Origin: JADJRH01 sp046351455
GTDB taxonomy: Bacteria; Myxococcota_A; Polyangia; Polyangiales; Polyangiaceae
Reading direction: 5' to 3'
Assembly: GCA_046351455.1 (NCBI GenBank)
Contig: JAXLYM010000004.1
Span: 1 to 64,000 of the forward strand
DNA: 64,000 nt
A program made the translations under genes and the position numbers. Under the pieces are notes generated by a model. The model saw only the letters and a program-made list of their open reading frames with translations, was not told the DNA's origin and did no database searches. Shown in pieces: positions 34,713-43,929 of this stretch (the stretch's first letter is position 1; each line of letters begins with the position of its first letter).

Positions 34713-35636
34713 ATGAGCAACGACGACAAGCCGACACCCGAGAGCCCCGAGTCGGGCGCTTCCGAGGCGACCCCCCAGCGCAGCGGCGCGAGCGTGATCT
34801 CGATCGATCAAGCGCGCGTGGAGCTGCTGCAGCGGAAGAACCGGGGGACCACACCGGCCAAGGGCATGCGCCCGCGAGCCCGCGCCCGCGAGGTGCCGCA
34901 GCCCGTGACGCTGCCGCCCGGCGAGCACTCCGCGGTGATCGTCACCGACACGCCGGCCGCGCGCGCCCACGTGGAGAAGAAGACCGTGCACCCCGGCGAG
35001 CAGGCCGAGGTGAACCCGGTCGACGGCAAGCGGGTCCGCGTGAAGACGCACTTCGATCCGCGCCGCGCGAAGACGCAGCTCACCGGAAAGAAGCCCTCGA
35101 ACGAGATCCTCGGCGACGGCACGGTGCCGAGCTTGTGGAGCAACAACAACGAGGCTCCGTCCGCCGCTCGCAACGGCCCGTCGCAGCCGCGGCCCGCGAG
35201 CGCCTCGCAGCCGCCGCCCGCGCTCACGCCCTCCGGAAGGCCTCTCTTCGCGCGGCCACGCCCCCTGCCGCGCGATCAGCAGCGCAACAGTCCTCTGTTC
35301 CTGTTCGGCATCGCGGTGGCCGCCGCCGCAGGAGCCGCGGTGGTCTATTATCTCAGCCGCCCGCGCGATCCGGAGCCGCCCGCGCCCGGCACCACGATCA
35401 CCGCGACCGCGACCGTGAAGGCCCCGGCGACTCCGGGCAACACGGCCCCTCCGCCCGTGACGACCGCGGGCGCCGGCACGGAAGACTCGCCCACGACAGC
35501 CCCGCAGCCCACGCAAAAGACGGGGATCGCCCCCACCACGAAGGCCTCGACGACCGCGAGCGCGAGCGCGAAGCCCACCGCCACGGCCAAACCCACCGCG
35601 ACATCCATCCTTCCCTTCGGAAAGGACGAGCCTTGA
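34713..35636 (+). CDS. Single-pass membrane protein with disordered tails (triad copy B)
   Basis: This 307-residue protein is a paralogue of the protein at 18392-19423: cytoplasmic N-terminus with SAVIVTDTPAARAHVE and RVRVKTHFDPRR, one transmembrane helix (about 190-212, FLFGIAVAAAAGAAVVYYL) and a Thr/Ala/Pro periplasmic tail. Function unknown; the FDPRR/MDPRR segment is the most conserved part and may bind a partner. Its stop overlaps the next gene's TTG start (TTGA). There is no kinase gene next to this copy. Confidence 0.75.
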   Translation: MSNDDKPTPESPESGASEATPQRSGASVISIDQARVELLQRKNRGTTPAKGMRPRARAREVPQPVTLPPGEHSAVIVTDTPAARAHVEKKTVHPGEQAEVNPVDGKRVRVKTHFDPRRAKTQLTGKKPSNEILGDGTVPSLWSNNNEAPSAARNGPSQPRPASASQPPPALTPSGRPLFARPRPLPRDQQRNSPLFLFGIAVAAAAGAAVVYYLSRPRDPEPPAPGTTITATATVKAPATPGNTAPPPVTTAGAGTEDSPTTAPQPTQKTGIAPTTKASTTASASAKPTATAKPTATSILPFGKDEP

Positions 35637-36745
35637 AGCTCTTTCATACGACTCGCGCTCTCGGGGGAGGCCTCGTGATCATGGCCGCTCTCGGGATCGC
35701 GTCCCCTTCCCTCGCGGCCGATCATAAGAAGTCAGACACGAAGTCCGCAGACCAGAAGAAGGCGGCCGACGAGAAGGCCGCCGCGGAGAAGGCAGCCGCA
35801 GACAAGGCCGCTGCCGACGCGAAGGCCGCGGAAGAGGCGAAGAGCGCCCCGGCGGACAGCCCCGCGGCGAAGGCGAAGGCCCTCTACTCGGAGGGCGTGG
35901 ATCTCACGAATCAGCGGGATTTTCAGGGCGCAGAGGCCAAGTTCGAGCAGGCGTGGAGCCTGCAGAAGAGCTACGACGTCGCCGCGAACCTGGGCGTCGT
36001 CGATCTGGAGCTCAACAAGCCCGACAAGGCCGCTCTTTATCTGACGTACGCGCTCCAGAACTACCCCGCGAGCGGCCAGCTCGCGAAGCGCGACTTCATC
36101 GAAGGCAAGCTGAAAGAGGCCCTCGCGAAGGTGGCGCGGCTCACGATCTCGGTCAACGTGGTCGGGGCCGAGGTCAAGCTGAACGGCAAGCGACTCGGCC
36201 AGACGCCGATCGAAGGCGAGCAGTTCCTCCCGGAGGGCACCTGCAAGATCGAGGTCTCCGCGACAGGCTACGACCCGGACGTCGAGGAGCTGAAGCTCAC
36301 CGCCGGCAGCGATCGCAAGCTCAAGATCGATCTGCACCCACCGCCGAAGAGCCCATTGCCAGCGATCGTGGTCGGCGGCGTGGGCGTGCTCGGCCTCGCG
36401 GCGGGCGTCGCGCTGTCGATCGTGTCGACCAGCAAGTACGGTGAGGCGAAGAGCCTCCACGACGAGATCGTGAAAGACAAGGGCACGTGCGCCGGCGCCG
36501 CCGCGAGCCCGAAATGCGCGGACCTCAAGAGCGCCGCGGAGCTGTCGGACGCCCTCTACGGGCCGGGCCTCGGCCTCGTGATCGGCGGCGCCGTGCTCGC
36601 GGCGGCCGGCGGCAGTTATCTCGGATACACTCTGTTCGGTTCCACCCCGGCGCCCGGCCCGGCGCCCGACAAACCGGCGAGCGGCCCGCGGATCACGCGC
36701 GTCGGCGTCCGGGGGACTGGCATCCTCCTTCAAGGCTCGTTCTAG
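35633..36745 (+). CDS. Exported TPR/PEGA-type protein with C-terminal membrane helices (triad copy B)
   Basis: This is a 370-residue protein: signal (GLVIMAALGIASPSLAA), a Lys/Ala-rich helical linker (AADEKAAAEKAAADKAAADA), TPR-like region (about 80-165, YSEGVDLTNQRDFQGAEAKF), PEGA domain (about 165-235, GAEVKLNGKRLGQTPIEGEQ), and two hydrophobic segments (about 245-270 and 315-340). It parallels the protein at 17307-18392. The TTG start at 35633 has AAAGGA upstream and overlaps the previous stop, so the pair is translationally coupled. An envelope scaffold is inferred. Confidence 0.8.
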   Translation: MKLFHTTRALGGGLVIMAALGIASPSLAADHKKSDTKSADQKKAADEKAAAEKAAADKAAADAKAAEEAKSAPADSPAAKAKALYSEGVDLTNQRDFQGAEAKFEQAWSLQKSYDVAANLGVVDLELNKPDKAALYLTYALQNYPASGQLAKRDFIEGKLKEALAKVARLTISVNVVGAEVKLNGKRLGQTPIEGEQFLPEGTCKIEVSATGYDPDVEELKLTAGSDRKLKIDLHPPPKSPLPAIVVGGVGVLGLAAGVALSIVSTSKYGEAKSLHDEIVKDKGTCAGAAASPKCADLKSAAELSDALYGPGLGLVIGGAVLAAAGGSYLGYTLFGSTPAPGPAPDKPASGPRITRVGVRGTGILLQGSF

Positions 36746-36806
36746 CGGCGGCGCCCGCGACCCCGAGAGCCTTGTCACGACCTTGCGCTTCTTTTCGAGG
36801 GAGATC

Positions 36807-38360
36807 ATGCGACGAGCGGCATTGACGATGAAAGGCTTCCTGGCCCTCGCGACCGCGCTTTCGGGCGCGTCCGCGGGCTGCCGCAGCGCGGTGAGCGACT
36901 TCTACGATCCCCTGGACGGATCCGGCACGACGACCGGCACCACGACGAGCACGCTCCCCTCGGATTGCCAGGGCGACCCCGCCGCGGACGCCTCCATCGT
37001 GCGCGACGATTGTGGCCTGTTCGTGAACGCCGCCGCCGCGACCAACGGCGACGGCACGAAGGCGGCCCCGTTCCGCACCATCGCGGACGCCGCGGCGAAG
37101 GGGCCGGCCCGCATCTTCGTCTGCGCGGGCGACTACACCGAGGTCACCACGCTGGAGCTCGCGGGCGGCATGGAGGTGTTCGGCGGGTTCGGCGCGTGCC
37201 CCAAATCCGGCGACTGGACGTGGGCCGCCGACAAGCGGGCCAGCGTCCTCGGCCCCGCGAACCTGGCCGTCGTGCACGTGTCCTCCGGATCGGATGCGGC
37301 CTGTGTATTGCACGCGGTGAACGTCTCTGCGCCCGACGCGACGGAGGACGGCGCGTCCTCGATCGGCATCCTCGCGGACGGCGTGACATTGAGTCTGGTC
37401 GACGTGGCGATCACGACGGGCGCGGGCGTGAACGGGACGGACGGACAGCCCTCTTCGCTGGACGCGCTGCCGGGCGCGCCGGGCCTCGTGGCCTCCGCGA
37501 CGGACGCGTGCGTGCTCGTGCCGATGGGCGGCGTCCCCGGCTCGGTGACGTGCGACGACGGCATCACGATGGGCGGAGACGGCGGCGCTGGCGGCCCCCC
37601 GCCCGCGAGCAACGGATCGGCCGGAGTCGACGGCACCCCGATGGACAACACCGGAGGACTGGGCGGCGCGGTGGACGTCGCGACGGGCCAGTGCACGATG
37701 GGCGGAGTCGGCCACGACGGCGCGCCGGGGGACGCGGGCGGCGGCGGCAACGACATTGGCACGTTGACCTCCAACGGCATCAGCGGCGGAGACGGCACCG
37801 ACGGAAAGAATGGCCAGCTCGGACAGGGCGGCGGCGGCGGCGGCGGCGCGAAGGCGGGCACCTTCTGCAAGAACGGAGTCAACACCGTCGCGGGCCCCGG
37901 CGCGAGCGGCGGAGGCGGCGGATCCGGCGGTTGCGGCGGCAAGGGCGGCGGCGGCGGCAAGGTCGGCGGCTCCAGCGTGGGTATCGTCAGCAAGGCTTCC
38001 ACGCTGACGTTCGCGGGCGTCACGATCACCACCGGAGCCGGCGGAGACGGCGGCGCGGGCGCCCCGGGGAAAGCGGGCGGCGCGGGCGGACCGGGCGGCG
38101 CAGGCGGCGTGTCTTCAGGCCTCGCGGGCTCCAAACAGGGTTGCTCCGGCGGCGCCGGCGGACAGGGCGGTGACGGCGGATGGGGCGGCGGCGGCCGAGG
38201 TGGTCATTCGCTCGGCATCGCGTTCGTCGGAATGGCCCCGACCGTCGATAAAGAGATCACGATCACGCCCGGAGCGCCCGGCGACGGCGGCAAGAGCGAC
38301 CCTTCGGACTCCGGAAACGGCTCCCCCGGGACGAGCGCGCCTGTCCTGTCCTTCGACTGA
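36807..38360 (+). CDS. Gly-rich beta-helix surface lipoprotein (triad copy B)
   Basis: This is a 517-residue lipoprotein with lipobox SAGC at Cys 25. A beta-helix-like N-terminal part (about 70-200: DCGLFVNAAAATNGDGTKAA, VFGGFGACPK) precedes long collagen-like Gly-rich runs. It is paralogous to the protein at 15790-17307 in signal, motifs and order. ATG 36807 lies close to a GAGGGAG site. It follows its neighbour by 61 bp, unlike copy A where the genes overlap. A role in surface matrix or adhesion is plausible but unproven. Confidence 0.8.
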   Translation: MRRAALTMKGFLALATALSGASAGCRSAVSDFYDPLDGSGTTTGTTTSTLPSDCQGDPAADASIVRDDCGLFVNAAAATNGDGTKAAPFRTIADAAAKGPARIFVCAGDYTEVTTLELAGGMEVFGGFGACPKSGDWTWAADKRASVLGPANLAVVHVSSGSDAACVLHAVNVSAPDATEDGASSIGILADGVTLSLVDVAITTGAGVNGTDGQPSSLDALPGAPGLVASATDACVLVPMGGVPGSVTCDDGITMGGDGGAGGPPPASNGSAGVDGTPMDNTGGLGGAVDVATGQCTMGGVGHDGAPGDAGGGGNDIGTLTSNGISGGDGTDGKNGQLGQGGGGGGGAKAGTFCKNGVNTVAGPGASGGGGGSGGCGGKGGGGGKVGGSSVGIVSKASTLTFAGVTITTGAGGDGGAGAPGKAGGAGGPGGAGGVSSGLAGSKQGCSGGAGGQGGDGGWGGGGRGGHSLGIAFVGMAPTVDKEITITPGAPGDGGKSDPSDSGNGSPGTSAPVLSFD

Positions 38361-38444
38361 CCGCGAGCCGCGGACCGCGAAAAAAACGCCCTTCCGTCAA
38401 GACAAGCTTGCTCCTTTCGCAAAGGGCTCCTCTAATCGGACGCC

Positions 38445-39230
38445 ATGATTGCGCGCGTCCCGATCGCTTGTATCGCAGGAGCCGCCCTCTCGCTCGTCGC
38501 AGCGCGCGCACAGGCGGAGCCCCCGCCCGGATGCCCATGCGCGAGGCCCGACGGGACTCCGCACGACGCCCCGGACCCATGCGCGAAAGAGGCGCCCTCT
38601 GCTCCGAGCGCGGCCCCTCCGTCGGAGCCCCGCTGCCCCTGTCGTGACAAGGAATCACCGGGGGACGCGCCCTGCAACTACCGCATCCGCAACTGGCCGG
38701 ATTCGCCGTGCGACCCGTGGCGACTCCATGTCTACTTCACCTCCAGCGTCGGGACACACGCCCGCCGTGACGCCGACGTCGGCGCGAGCAGCGCGCTCGT
38801 GGATGTGGGCGTCGGGCTCGACGTGCCGTTTCACCTCGGGACAGAGCCCTTCCGGTTCGACGCGGAGCTCGCCTTCGGCTGGGTGGACGGCGTGAGCACC
38901 GGGGCCCTCGTCGAGCGGAGCACCGGCGGCTTCTTCGCGGCGATCCGGCCCATGTTCGGCCACGATTTCACGCGGGACTTCTTCGTGCGCGCCGGCTTTG
39001 AGCTCACGATGAGCTGGCCCCACGCGACGTGGACTCCGGGGTTCCGCGGCCTGCTCGATCTCGGAGGGCGCCTGTCCCCGAGCATCGGCAGCGTCACCTT
39101 CCCGCTGGAGCTGGGCACGCGCCTCGCGCTGGGCGGCGACGGAATGCAGACCTCCTCGGCGGACAAGCAAGAGAGCGGACTGGCCTTCTCGTACGGAGGC
39201 TCGGTGTTCGTCCGGTGGTTCGTCCGATGA
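38445..39230 (+). CDS. Putative outer-membrane barrel protein (OMP operon, first)
   Basis: This 261-residue exported protein has a signal (MIARVPIACIAGAALSLVAA), a Cys/Pro-rich spacer (GCPCARPDG, RCPCRDKE) and a strand-rich remainder (WRLHVYFTSSVGTHARRD, DVPFHLGTEPFRFDAELAFG, GFELTMSWPH) ending in VFVRWFVR, a terminal aromatic strand typical of barrel proteins. Family not recognised. Overlaps the next gene by ATGA. Confidence 0.65.
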   Translation: MIARVPIACIAGAALSLVAARAQAEPPPGCPCARPDGTPHDAPDPCAKEAPSAPSAAPPSEPRCPCRDKESPGDAPCNYRIRNWPDSPCDPWRLHVYFTSSVGTHARRDADVGASSALVDVGVGLDVPFHLGTEPFRFDAELAFGWVDGVSTGALVERSTGGFFAAIRPMFGHDFTRDFFVRAGFELTMSWPHATWTPGFRGLLDLGGRLSPSIGSVTFPLELGTRLALGGDGMQTSSADKQESGLAFSYGGSVFVRWFVR

Positions 39231-39853
39231 AGGCGCTCCCGCTGGGACTCGCGGCCTTCCTGTTCGCCGCCGCCGCGTCCGCGGAGGAGCCGGCCGGCCC
39301 CGAAACGCCGCCGATCCCGCCGCGCGACGCTCGCCCGACGTACGCGCAGGCGATGTCGCTCCACGCCCTGTTCGGCCTCGGCGGCATCCCAGGGGTCCGC
39401 TCGATGAACGGGTCGCTCACCACCGAGTTCGGCTCACGGCCCTTCCACGGGAACAACAACGATCCGAGCGCCTTCTCGACGGGGATCGGATACGCCGTCA
39501 CCTCGGATTTCAATGGCAAGTACTCCATCCTCTCGCTCGGCCTCTTCGCCAAGCTGGACCTCACGTACGTCTTCCTGAGCGGCTTCTGGACTCACCCGTT
39601 CGCGCCCGACTTCCCCTTTCGCGTGCAGGCCGGGGGCCGACTCTCGATCTCGATGAGCGACTCGTTCGGAGGCCTCGTCCGCCCGTACACGCTGGTCCGG
39701 CCGGAGGTGACGCCGTTCGTCGATCTGGAGATCGTCGCGAACAAAGCGCGCACCACCGCCTTCGTCCTCCGCGCCGCCTACGACGACACGCTGGACATCG
39801 AACAACCACGTTACACGGTGGCGATCGGCCTCGACTACGGGTGGAAGCAATGA
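39227..39853 (+). CDS. Putative outer-membrane barrel protein (OMP operon, second)
   Basis: This 208-residue protein has a clear signal (MKALPLGLAAFLFAAAASA) and alternating amphipathic strands (LGLFAKLDLTYVFLSGFW, FRVQAGGRLSISMSD, YTVAIGLDYGWKQ at the end), as in small outer-membrane barrels. Family not recognised. ATGA overlaps on both sides place it in the coupled operon. Confidence 0.68.
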   Translation: MKALPLGLAAFLFAAAASAEEPAGPETPPIPPRDARPTYAQAMSLHALFGLGGIPGVRSMNGSLTTEFGSRPFHGNNNDPSAFSTGIGYAVTSDFNGKYSILSLGLFAKLDLTYVFLSGFWTHPFAPDFPFRVQAGGRLSISMSDSFGGLVRPYTLVRPEVTPFVDLEIVANKARTTAFVLRAAYDDTLDIEQPRYTVAIGLDYGWKQ

Positions 39854-42800
39854 AATACCGATCGTGGTCCCCGCTCTTCGCGTGCGCCGGGCTCCTCGTC
39901 TCGGGCTGCGGCGACAAGACGTATTCTCCGCCGGCCTGCGACGCGATGGCGGCCCCGAAGGGCGCGGCGGACGTGCCCGCAGGCGTGGTGTGGGGGTTCG
40001 CGGATCTGCACGCCCACCCGGCGATCGAGGTCGCGTTCGACGGGCGGCTCATCTGGGGCACCGCGCTGGACGACGCGCCCGTCAACGCGGCGGAGCTGCC
40101 CCGCATCGCGGCCTGTCCGATCGAGACGCACGAGACGAAGGTGTCGAGCCCGCTGGATCGGGTGGCCGGAAACATCATCTTCTCGTTCCTGGCCAGCAAC
40201 GAGGCTTTTGCGCACGCGCCGGTCGGCAAAGAGAGCGGGACGGCGCTCATCGACGCGTGGCCGAACGCGCGCGACGTCATCCACCAGCAGATGAACGTGG
40301 CCTCGATTCGCCGCGCCTACGAGGGCGGACTGCGCCTCATGTTCGCGTCCACGACGGACGATCAGGTGCTCCGGGCGCTGCTCACGGGGCCGAACCTGGT
40401 GGACGGCTTCGTCCCGAACCCCGACGCCGACTACGACTCTGCGCGGCTCCAGCTCGATCTGATCGTGCGCATGGTGAAGGCGAACGACAAATGGATGGCG
40501 ATCGTCCGCACGCCGAAGGAGGCGCGCGAGGCCATCGGCGCGGGCAAGCTCGCGCTGGTCCTCTCGCTGGAGATGAACGGCCTCCGCAAGAAGGACGTCG
40601 ACAAGCTGGTCGCCGACTACGGGGTGAGCAGCATGATCCCGATTCACCTCATCGACAACGACGTCGGCGGCACCGCGACGGCGGGCGACCTCTTCAACGC
40701 GTCGTCCGCGGAGGTGAGCGCGCTCTACCGCGATCACGAGCCGTACGAGTACATCGAGGTGAGCGCGTCCTCGCGGTACCACAAGGCCCTCGGCCGCCCG
40801 CCGACGCTCGTGACGTTCGACGTGGCGCCCATCTATCTGAACGTGGCGCCGGTCCCCTATCAAACCTACAAGGACCTCTGCTACGAGCCCCTGGAGGCGT
40901 GCAGCGGGCCCGCCGTGACGAGCGCGTCCTACTTTGAATACGGCCAGAAGAACAGCCTCGGCTTGTTCGCGAACGACACGCCGGAGAGGGGCGCCGGGTT
41001 CCTGAAATACCTGGTCGACGGGCGCACGATGATCGTCGACATCGCGCACATGTCGGAGGCGTCCGCCGCGGGCGCGTTCGACATCGTCGATCGCAAGGTC
41101 GCGGACGAAGGCGCAGCATACACCCTGATTGATTCGCACTCGGACGTCGCGCACCTCTGCGAGGGCTCCGCGGATCCGGACTGCGTCGACGAGTCGCGGG
41201 AGCCGACCTCCGAGCGAGATCTGGAGTCGACCCGGGCGCGCGCCCTCCTCCGCGCCGGCGGTGTCCTCGGATACGGCACGTCGCTCGGCAAATACGTCAC
41301 CAAATCGCTCGTCGTGGCGCGCGGAGGGCCGCTGTGGACGCTGGACGCGAACGGCTCGAACAGCGTCTGCGCCGTGAAGGGCGACGCGGCCGGCGGAGAG
41401 TGCCAGTCTGCCCTCACCGTGGACCAGGTGAGCCCGGAGATCCCGATGACGACGCTCGTCGTTCGCACGAAGGGCGGAGTCACCACGTCCGGCACCGTCG
41501 GCGGCGCGGCGCCCTCCCCCGCGACGCCCGTGGCCCGGATCGAGCTTCTGGGGCCGGACCCGGCGCAGCGCTATCAACGGCGCGTGATCGTGGTGCCGCT
41601 GCAGTGCAACACCAGCGCTTGCGAAGGCCAGGTGGAGGTGCCCGGAGATCGCGGCGTTCTCGTGGAGCCGGACCCCTCCGGCGAGGCCTGCGCCGCGCGC
41701 ACCTGCGATGTCCCGGGCTGCGGCCAGAGTCCTTATCTGGTGGACGATCTGGAGAGCGTGACGCTGGAGTGGCTGTACGGCGCCTGCGACTACGATTGCC
41801 AGAAAGAATGGGGAGAGTCCGCCGCGAATCAGCGCTGCGAGACGACGTGGGACGACGACCGGGCGCCCGCGTGGACCGTGGAAGAGGCGACTTTGACGCT
41901 CACCGCGCAGGGCACGACGGACGTGACGCTCGCGAAGCTCGGATCGCAGGGCGACGCGCCGGTCGCGCAGCTCAAGAAGAGCCGCGGGACACTGCCCCTC
42001 TACCGCCGCGAGGATCGCCCGAGCGCGGCCGACGGAGTGCCGATCAGCGGGCATCTCCTGAAGGTGACGGCCACCGCGGCGCCGGACTCGGCGGATCTCG
42101 TCGGCGCCAGTCCCGCGAGCACGGGCGCGAACGTGTGCGTGGCGATCCGCGCGCGCGTCGGCGACACGTGCCCTCCGGTGGCGCCGCCCGCGAAGGACGC
42201 GACGGAGTGCCCCGAAGGCTGGAGTCGGCTCAACCAGCGCGGCACCTGGACACACGGCCTCACGCTCTCGTCGTTCGTGCGGTTTCCGGGGGAGGAGTCG
42301 GCGGTGTGCGGCGTCGATCTCGCGGTGCTGGACTGGCACGCGACAGGCGTGGACGGCAAGGACCGATTCTCGATCGAAGAGGTGCGCGTCGAGGCGATGG
42401 AGGACCCGATCGGCCACTGGGTGCGGCGGTATGCGGCGCTCGCGCGCGACGTCGGCGACAGTCAGCTCGGCGCGATCGCGGTCGGCACGGACATGAACGG
42501 GCTCAACGGGACGACGGACATCTCCGAGTGCCCCGTCCCCGAGGACGCGACGGCGGCCTCGTTCTGCGGCGCGGGCGAGTCGCCGGAGCACCGCGCGCCG
42601 CTGCCACCTCTGCCCCTCGCGCCGATGCGGCTCCGGGGCGCGGACGGGACGCTCGGCGGCCGCGTCCTGCTCGAAGAGCGGGGCCTCGGGACGTATGGCC
42701 TCCTCGCCGACATGATGCAGGTCGTGAAGCGGTATCCGGGGTGCGGAGAGGACGTGTATACATCGATGATGCTCTCCGCCGAACGGACGATCCGGGCGTG

Positions 42801-42909
42801 GGAGGTCATCGAATCCGGCAAGGCGCCGGACACGCTGCCGCCGCTCGGCACGCGGCCGTTCGCGTGCGAGATGCCCACGGCGTGCCCGGCTCCGGCGGAG
42901 GCCCCATGA
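39850..42909 (+). CDS. Giant M19-dipeptidase-like lipoprotein with large inserted region
   Basis: This 1019-residue lipoprotein (lipobox VSGC, Cys 20) contains metal-site motifs of membrane dipeptidases in the right order: DLHAH (about 52), SLEMNG (about 238), IHLIDND (about 265), VDIAHMS (about 400), DSHSDVAHL (about 430) and VGTDMNG (about 880). Between the last two lies an insertion of about 370 residues that includes Cys-rich and beta-sandwich-like parts (CNTSACEGQ, CDYDCQKEW). Canonical M19 enzymes are about 350-400 residues and cleave dipeptides. The substrate here is unknown; activity is plausible but not proven. It sits between barrel-like proteins in an ATGA-coupled operon. Confidence 0.75.
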   Translation: MKYRSWSPLFACAGLLVSGCGDKTYSPPACDAMAAPKGAADVPAGVVWGFADLHAHPAIEVAFDGRLIWGTALDDAPVNAAELPRIAACPIETHETKVSSPLDRVAGNIIFSFLASNEAFAHAPVGKESGTALIDAWPNARDVIHQQMNVASIRRAYEGGLRLMFASTTDDQVLRALLTGPNLVDGFVPNPDADYDSARLQLDLIVRMVKANDKWMAIVRTPKEAREAIGAGKLALVLSLEMNGLRKKDVDKLVADYGVSSMIPIHLIDNDVGGTATAGDLFNASSAEVSALYRDHEPYEYIEVSASSRYHKALGRPPTLVTFDVAPIYLNVAPVPYQTYKDLCYEPLEACSGPAVTSASYFEYGQKNSLGLFANDTPERGAGFLKYLVDGRTMIVDIAHMSEASAAGAFDIVDRKVADEGAAYTLIDSHSDVAHLCEGSADPDCVDESREPTSERDLESTRARALLRAGGVLGYGTSLGKYVTKSLVVARGGPLWTLDANGSNSVCAVKGDAAGGECQSALTVDQVSPEIPMTTLVVRTKGGVTTSGTVGGAAPSPATPVARIELLGPDPAQRYQRRVIVVPLQCNTSACEGQVEVPGDRGVLVEPDPSGEACAARTCDVPGCGQSPYLVDDLESVTLEWLYGACDYDCQKEWGESAANQRCETTWDDDRAPAWTVEEATLTLTAQGTTDVTLAKLGSQGDAPVAQLKKSRGTLPLYRREDRPSAADGVPISGHLLKVTATAAPDSADLVGASPASTGANVCVAIRARVGDTCPPVAPPAKDATECPEGWSRLNQRGTWTHGLTLSSFVRFPGEESAVCGVDLAVLDWHATGVDGKDRFSIEEVRVEAMEDPIGHWVRRYAALARDVGDSQLGAIAVGTDMNGLNGTTDISECPVPEDATAASFCGAGESPEHRAPLPPLPLAPMRLRGADGTLGGRVLLEERGLGTYGLLADMMQVVKRYPGCGEDVYTSMMLSAERTIRAWEVIESGKAPDTLPPLGTRPFACEMPTACPAPAEAP

Positions 42910-43922
42910 AGCGCTGGACAGGCACCTTCGGGTTCGCGATCGCGGCGCTGGCGACGGCCTCCGTGGCGTCGGCGCAGCCCGGGCCGGCGAGCCAGGTCCC
43001 GGTGGGGAGCCAGCTCACGCAGACCGTCGACGACACGGTGCGCGATCTGGACCTCAAAGAGCCCGACTCGGTCCCTCGGCAGAAGATCGGCGGGGAGACG
43101 CTGGAGTGTTACTGGCCCGGCTATTTCAACGGGCTCGGGGCGTGCAATCGCACCTGGGAGATCCGGCTCGACAGCTCGTTCGACACCAATCGCGTCGGGA
43201 CGGGGCGCGTCGAGATCGCCGCGGCGTGGCGGCGAAACGTCGGCTGGGCGTGGATCTTCCGCACCAGCATGGGCCTCGCGGGGGCCGTGAATACTGGTAG
43301 TGTAGTTCTCAAGGGGCCCATCGTCTCGGTCGGCGTCCGGCAGCAGACCAAGTCCGGGAAGGTGGCGTTCGAGCTGGGGTTGCGGCTCATCCCCGGGTGG
43401 AACGGGCCGCACGAGGGCGACACCGAGGGGCAGAATCTGGCCTTCGGAGCGACGTTGTCGAGCGGCCTCGCGGACGACGCGCGGTGGCTTCCGTTCGCCG
43501 AGACAGGGGTGCAGCTCTACACGTCGCTCCTCACGAGGACGCGCGACTGGGTGCCTGTCCGCGGCACGCAGGTCTATTTCGGCGCGCTCTACGGCGGGCA
43601 AGGGTCCCTGTTCCCGATGAAGGTGCGGACCTGGGTCGGGTCGCAGACCGGGTTCATCGGCAACGTGTTCGTGGACGTGTTCACCGGCATCCTGAAGTAC
43701 GTCGGTCGGCCGGCGAACCTGCAAGTGGGGCTGCACGGGGAGGTGAGCCTGTCGACGATCTGGCCCGCGAGCCGGCCGCTGCCGCTGCTCGGCAACGTGT
43801 ACGTGGCGTGGTCTCCGAAGGACTGGATCTCCGCGCGGGTGTTCGGCGGCGTCTCGCTGAGCCCGCTCGTCCAGGTGCCGGACCTGCAATACGGGCTCCG
43901 GACCGAGCTCTACGTGCCCTGA
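42906..43922 (+). CDS. Putative outer-membrane barrel protein (OMP operon, last)
   Basis: This 338-residue protein has a signal (TGTFGFAIAALATASVASAQ), then a strand-rich body (RVEIAAAWRRNVGWAWIFR, VAFELGLRLIPGW, NVYVAWSPKDWISARVFGG). The terminal strand reads YGLRTELYVP. Its stop is only 7 bp from the convergent 742-aa protein. Family not recognised. Confidence 0.65.
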   Translation: MKRWTGTFGFAIAALATASVASAQPGPASQVPVGSQLTQTVDDTVRDLDLKEPDSVPRQKIGGETLECYWPGYFNGLGACNRTWEIRLDSSFDTNRVGTGRVEIAAAWRRNVGWAWIFRTSMGLAGAVNTGSVVLKGPIVSVGVRQQTKSGKVAFELGLRLIPGWNGPHEGDTEGQNLAFGATLSSGLADDARWLPFAETGVQLYTSLLTRTRDWVPVRGTQVYFGALYGGQGSLFPMKVRTWVGSQTGFIGNVFVDVFTGILKYVGRPANLQVGLHGEVSLSTIWPASRPLPLLGNVYVAWSPKDWISARVFGGVSLSPLVQVPDLQYGLRTELYVP

Positions 43923-43929
43923 CAGGCGA

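Noticed and set aside
38361..38444. Intrinsic terminator near the A-tract at about 38380
   Set aside because: The CCGCG/CGCGG stem is followed by A, not T, on the coding strand, and the stem is weak.
39835..42591. 918-codon minus-strand frame
   Set aside because: Opposite the M19-like lipoprotein gene; Arg/His-rich and without motif.
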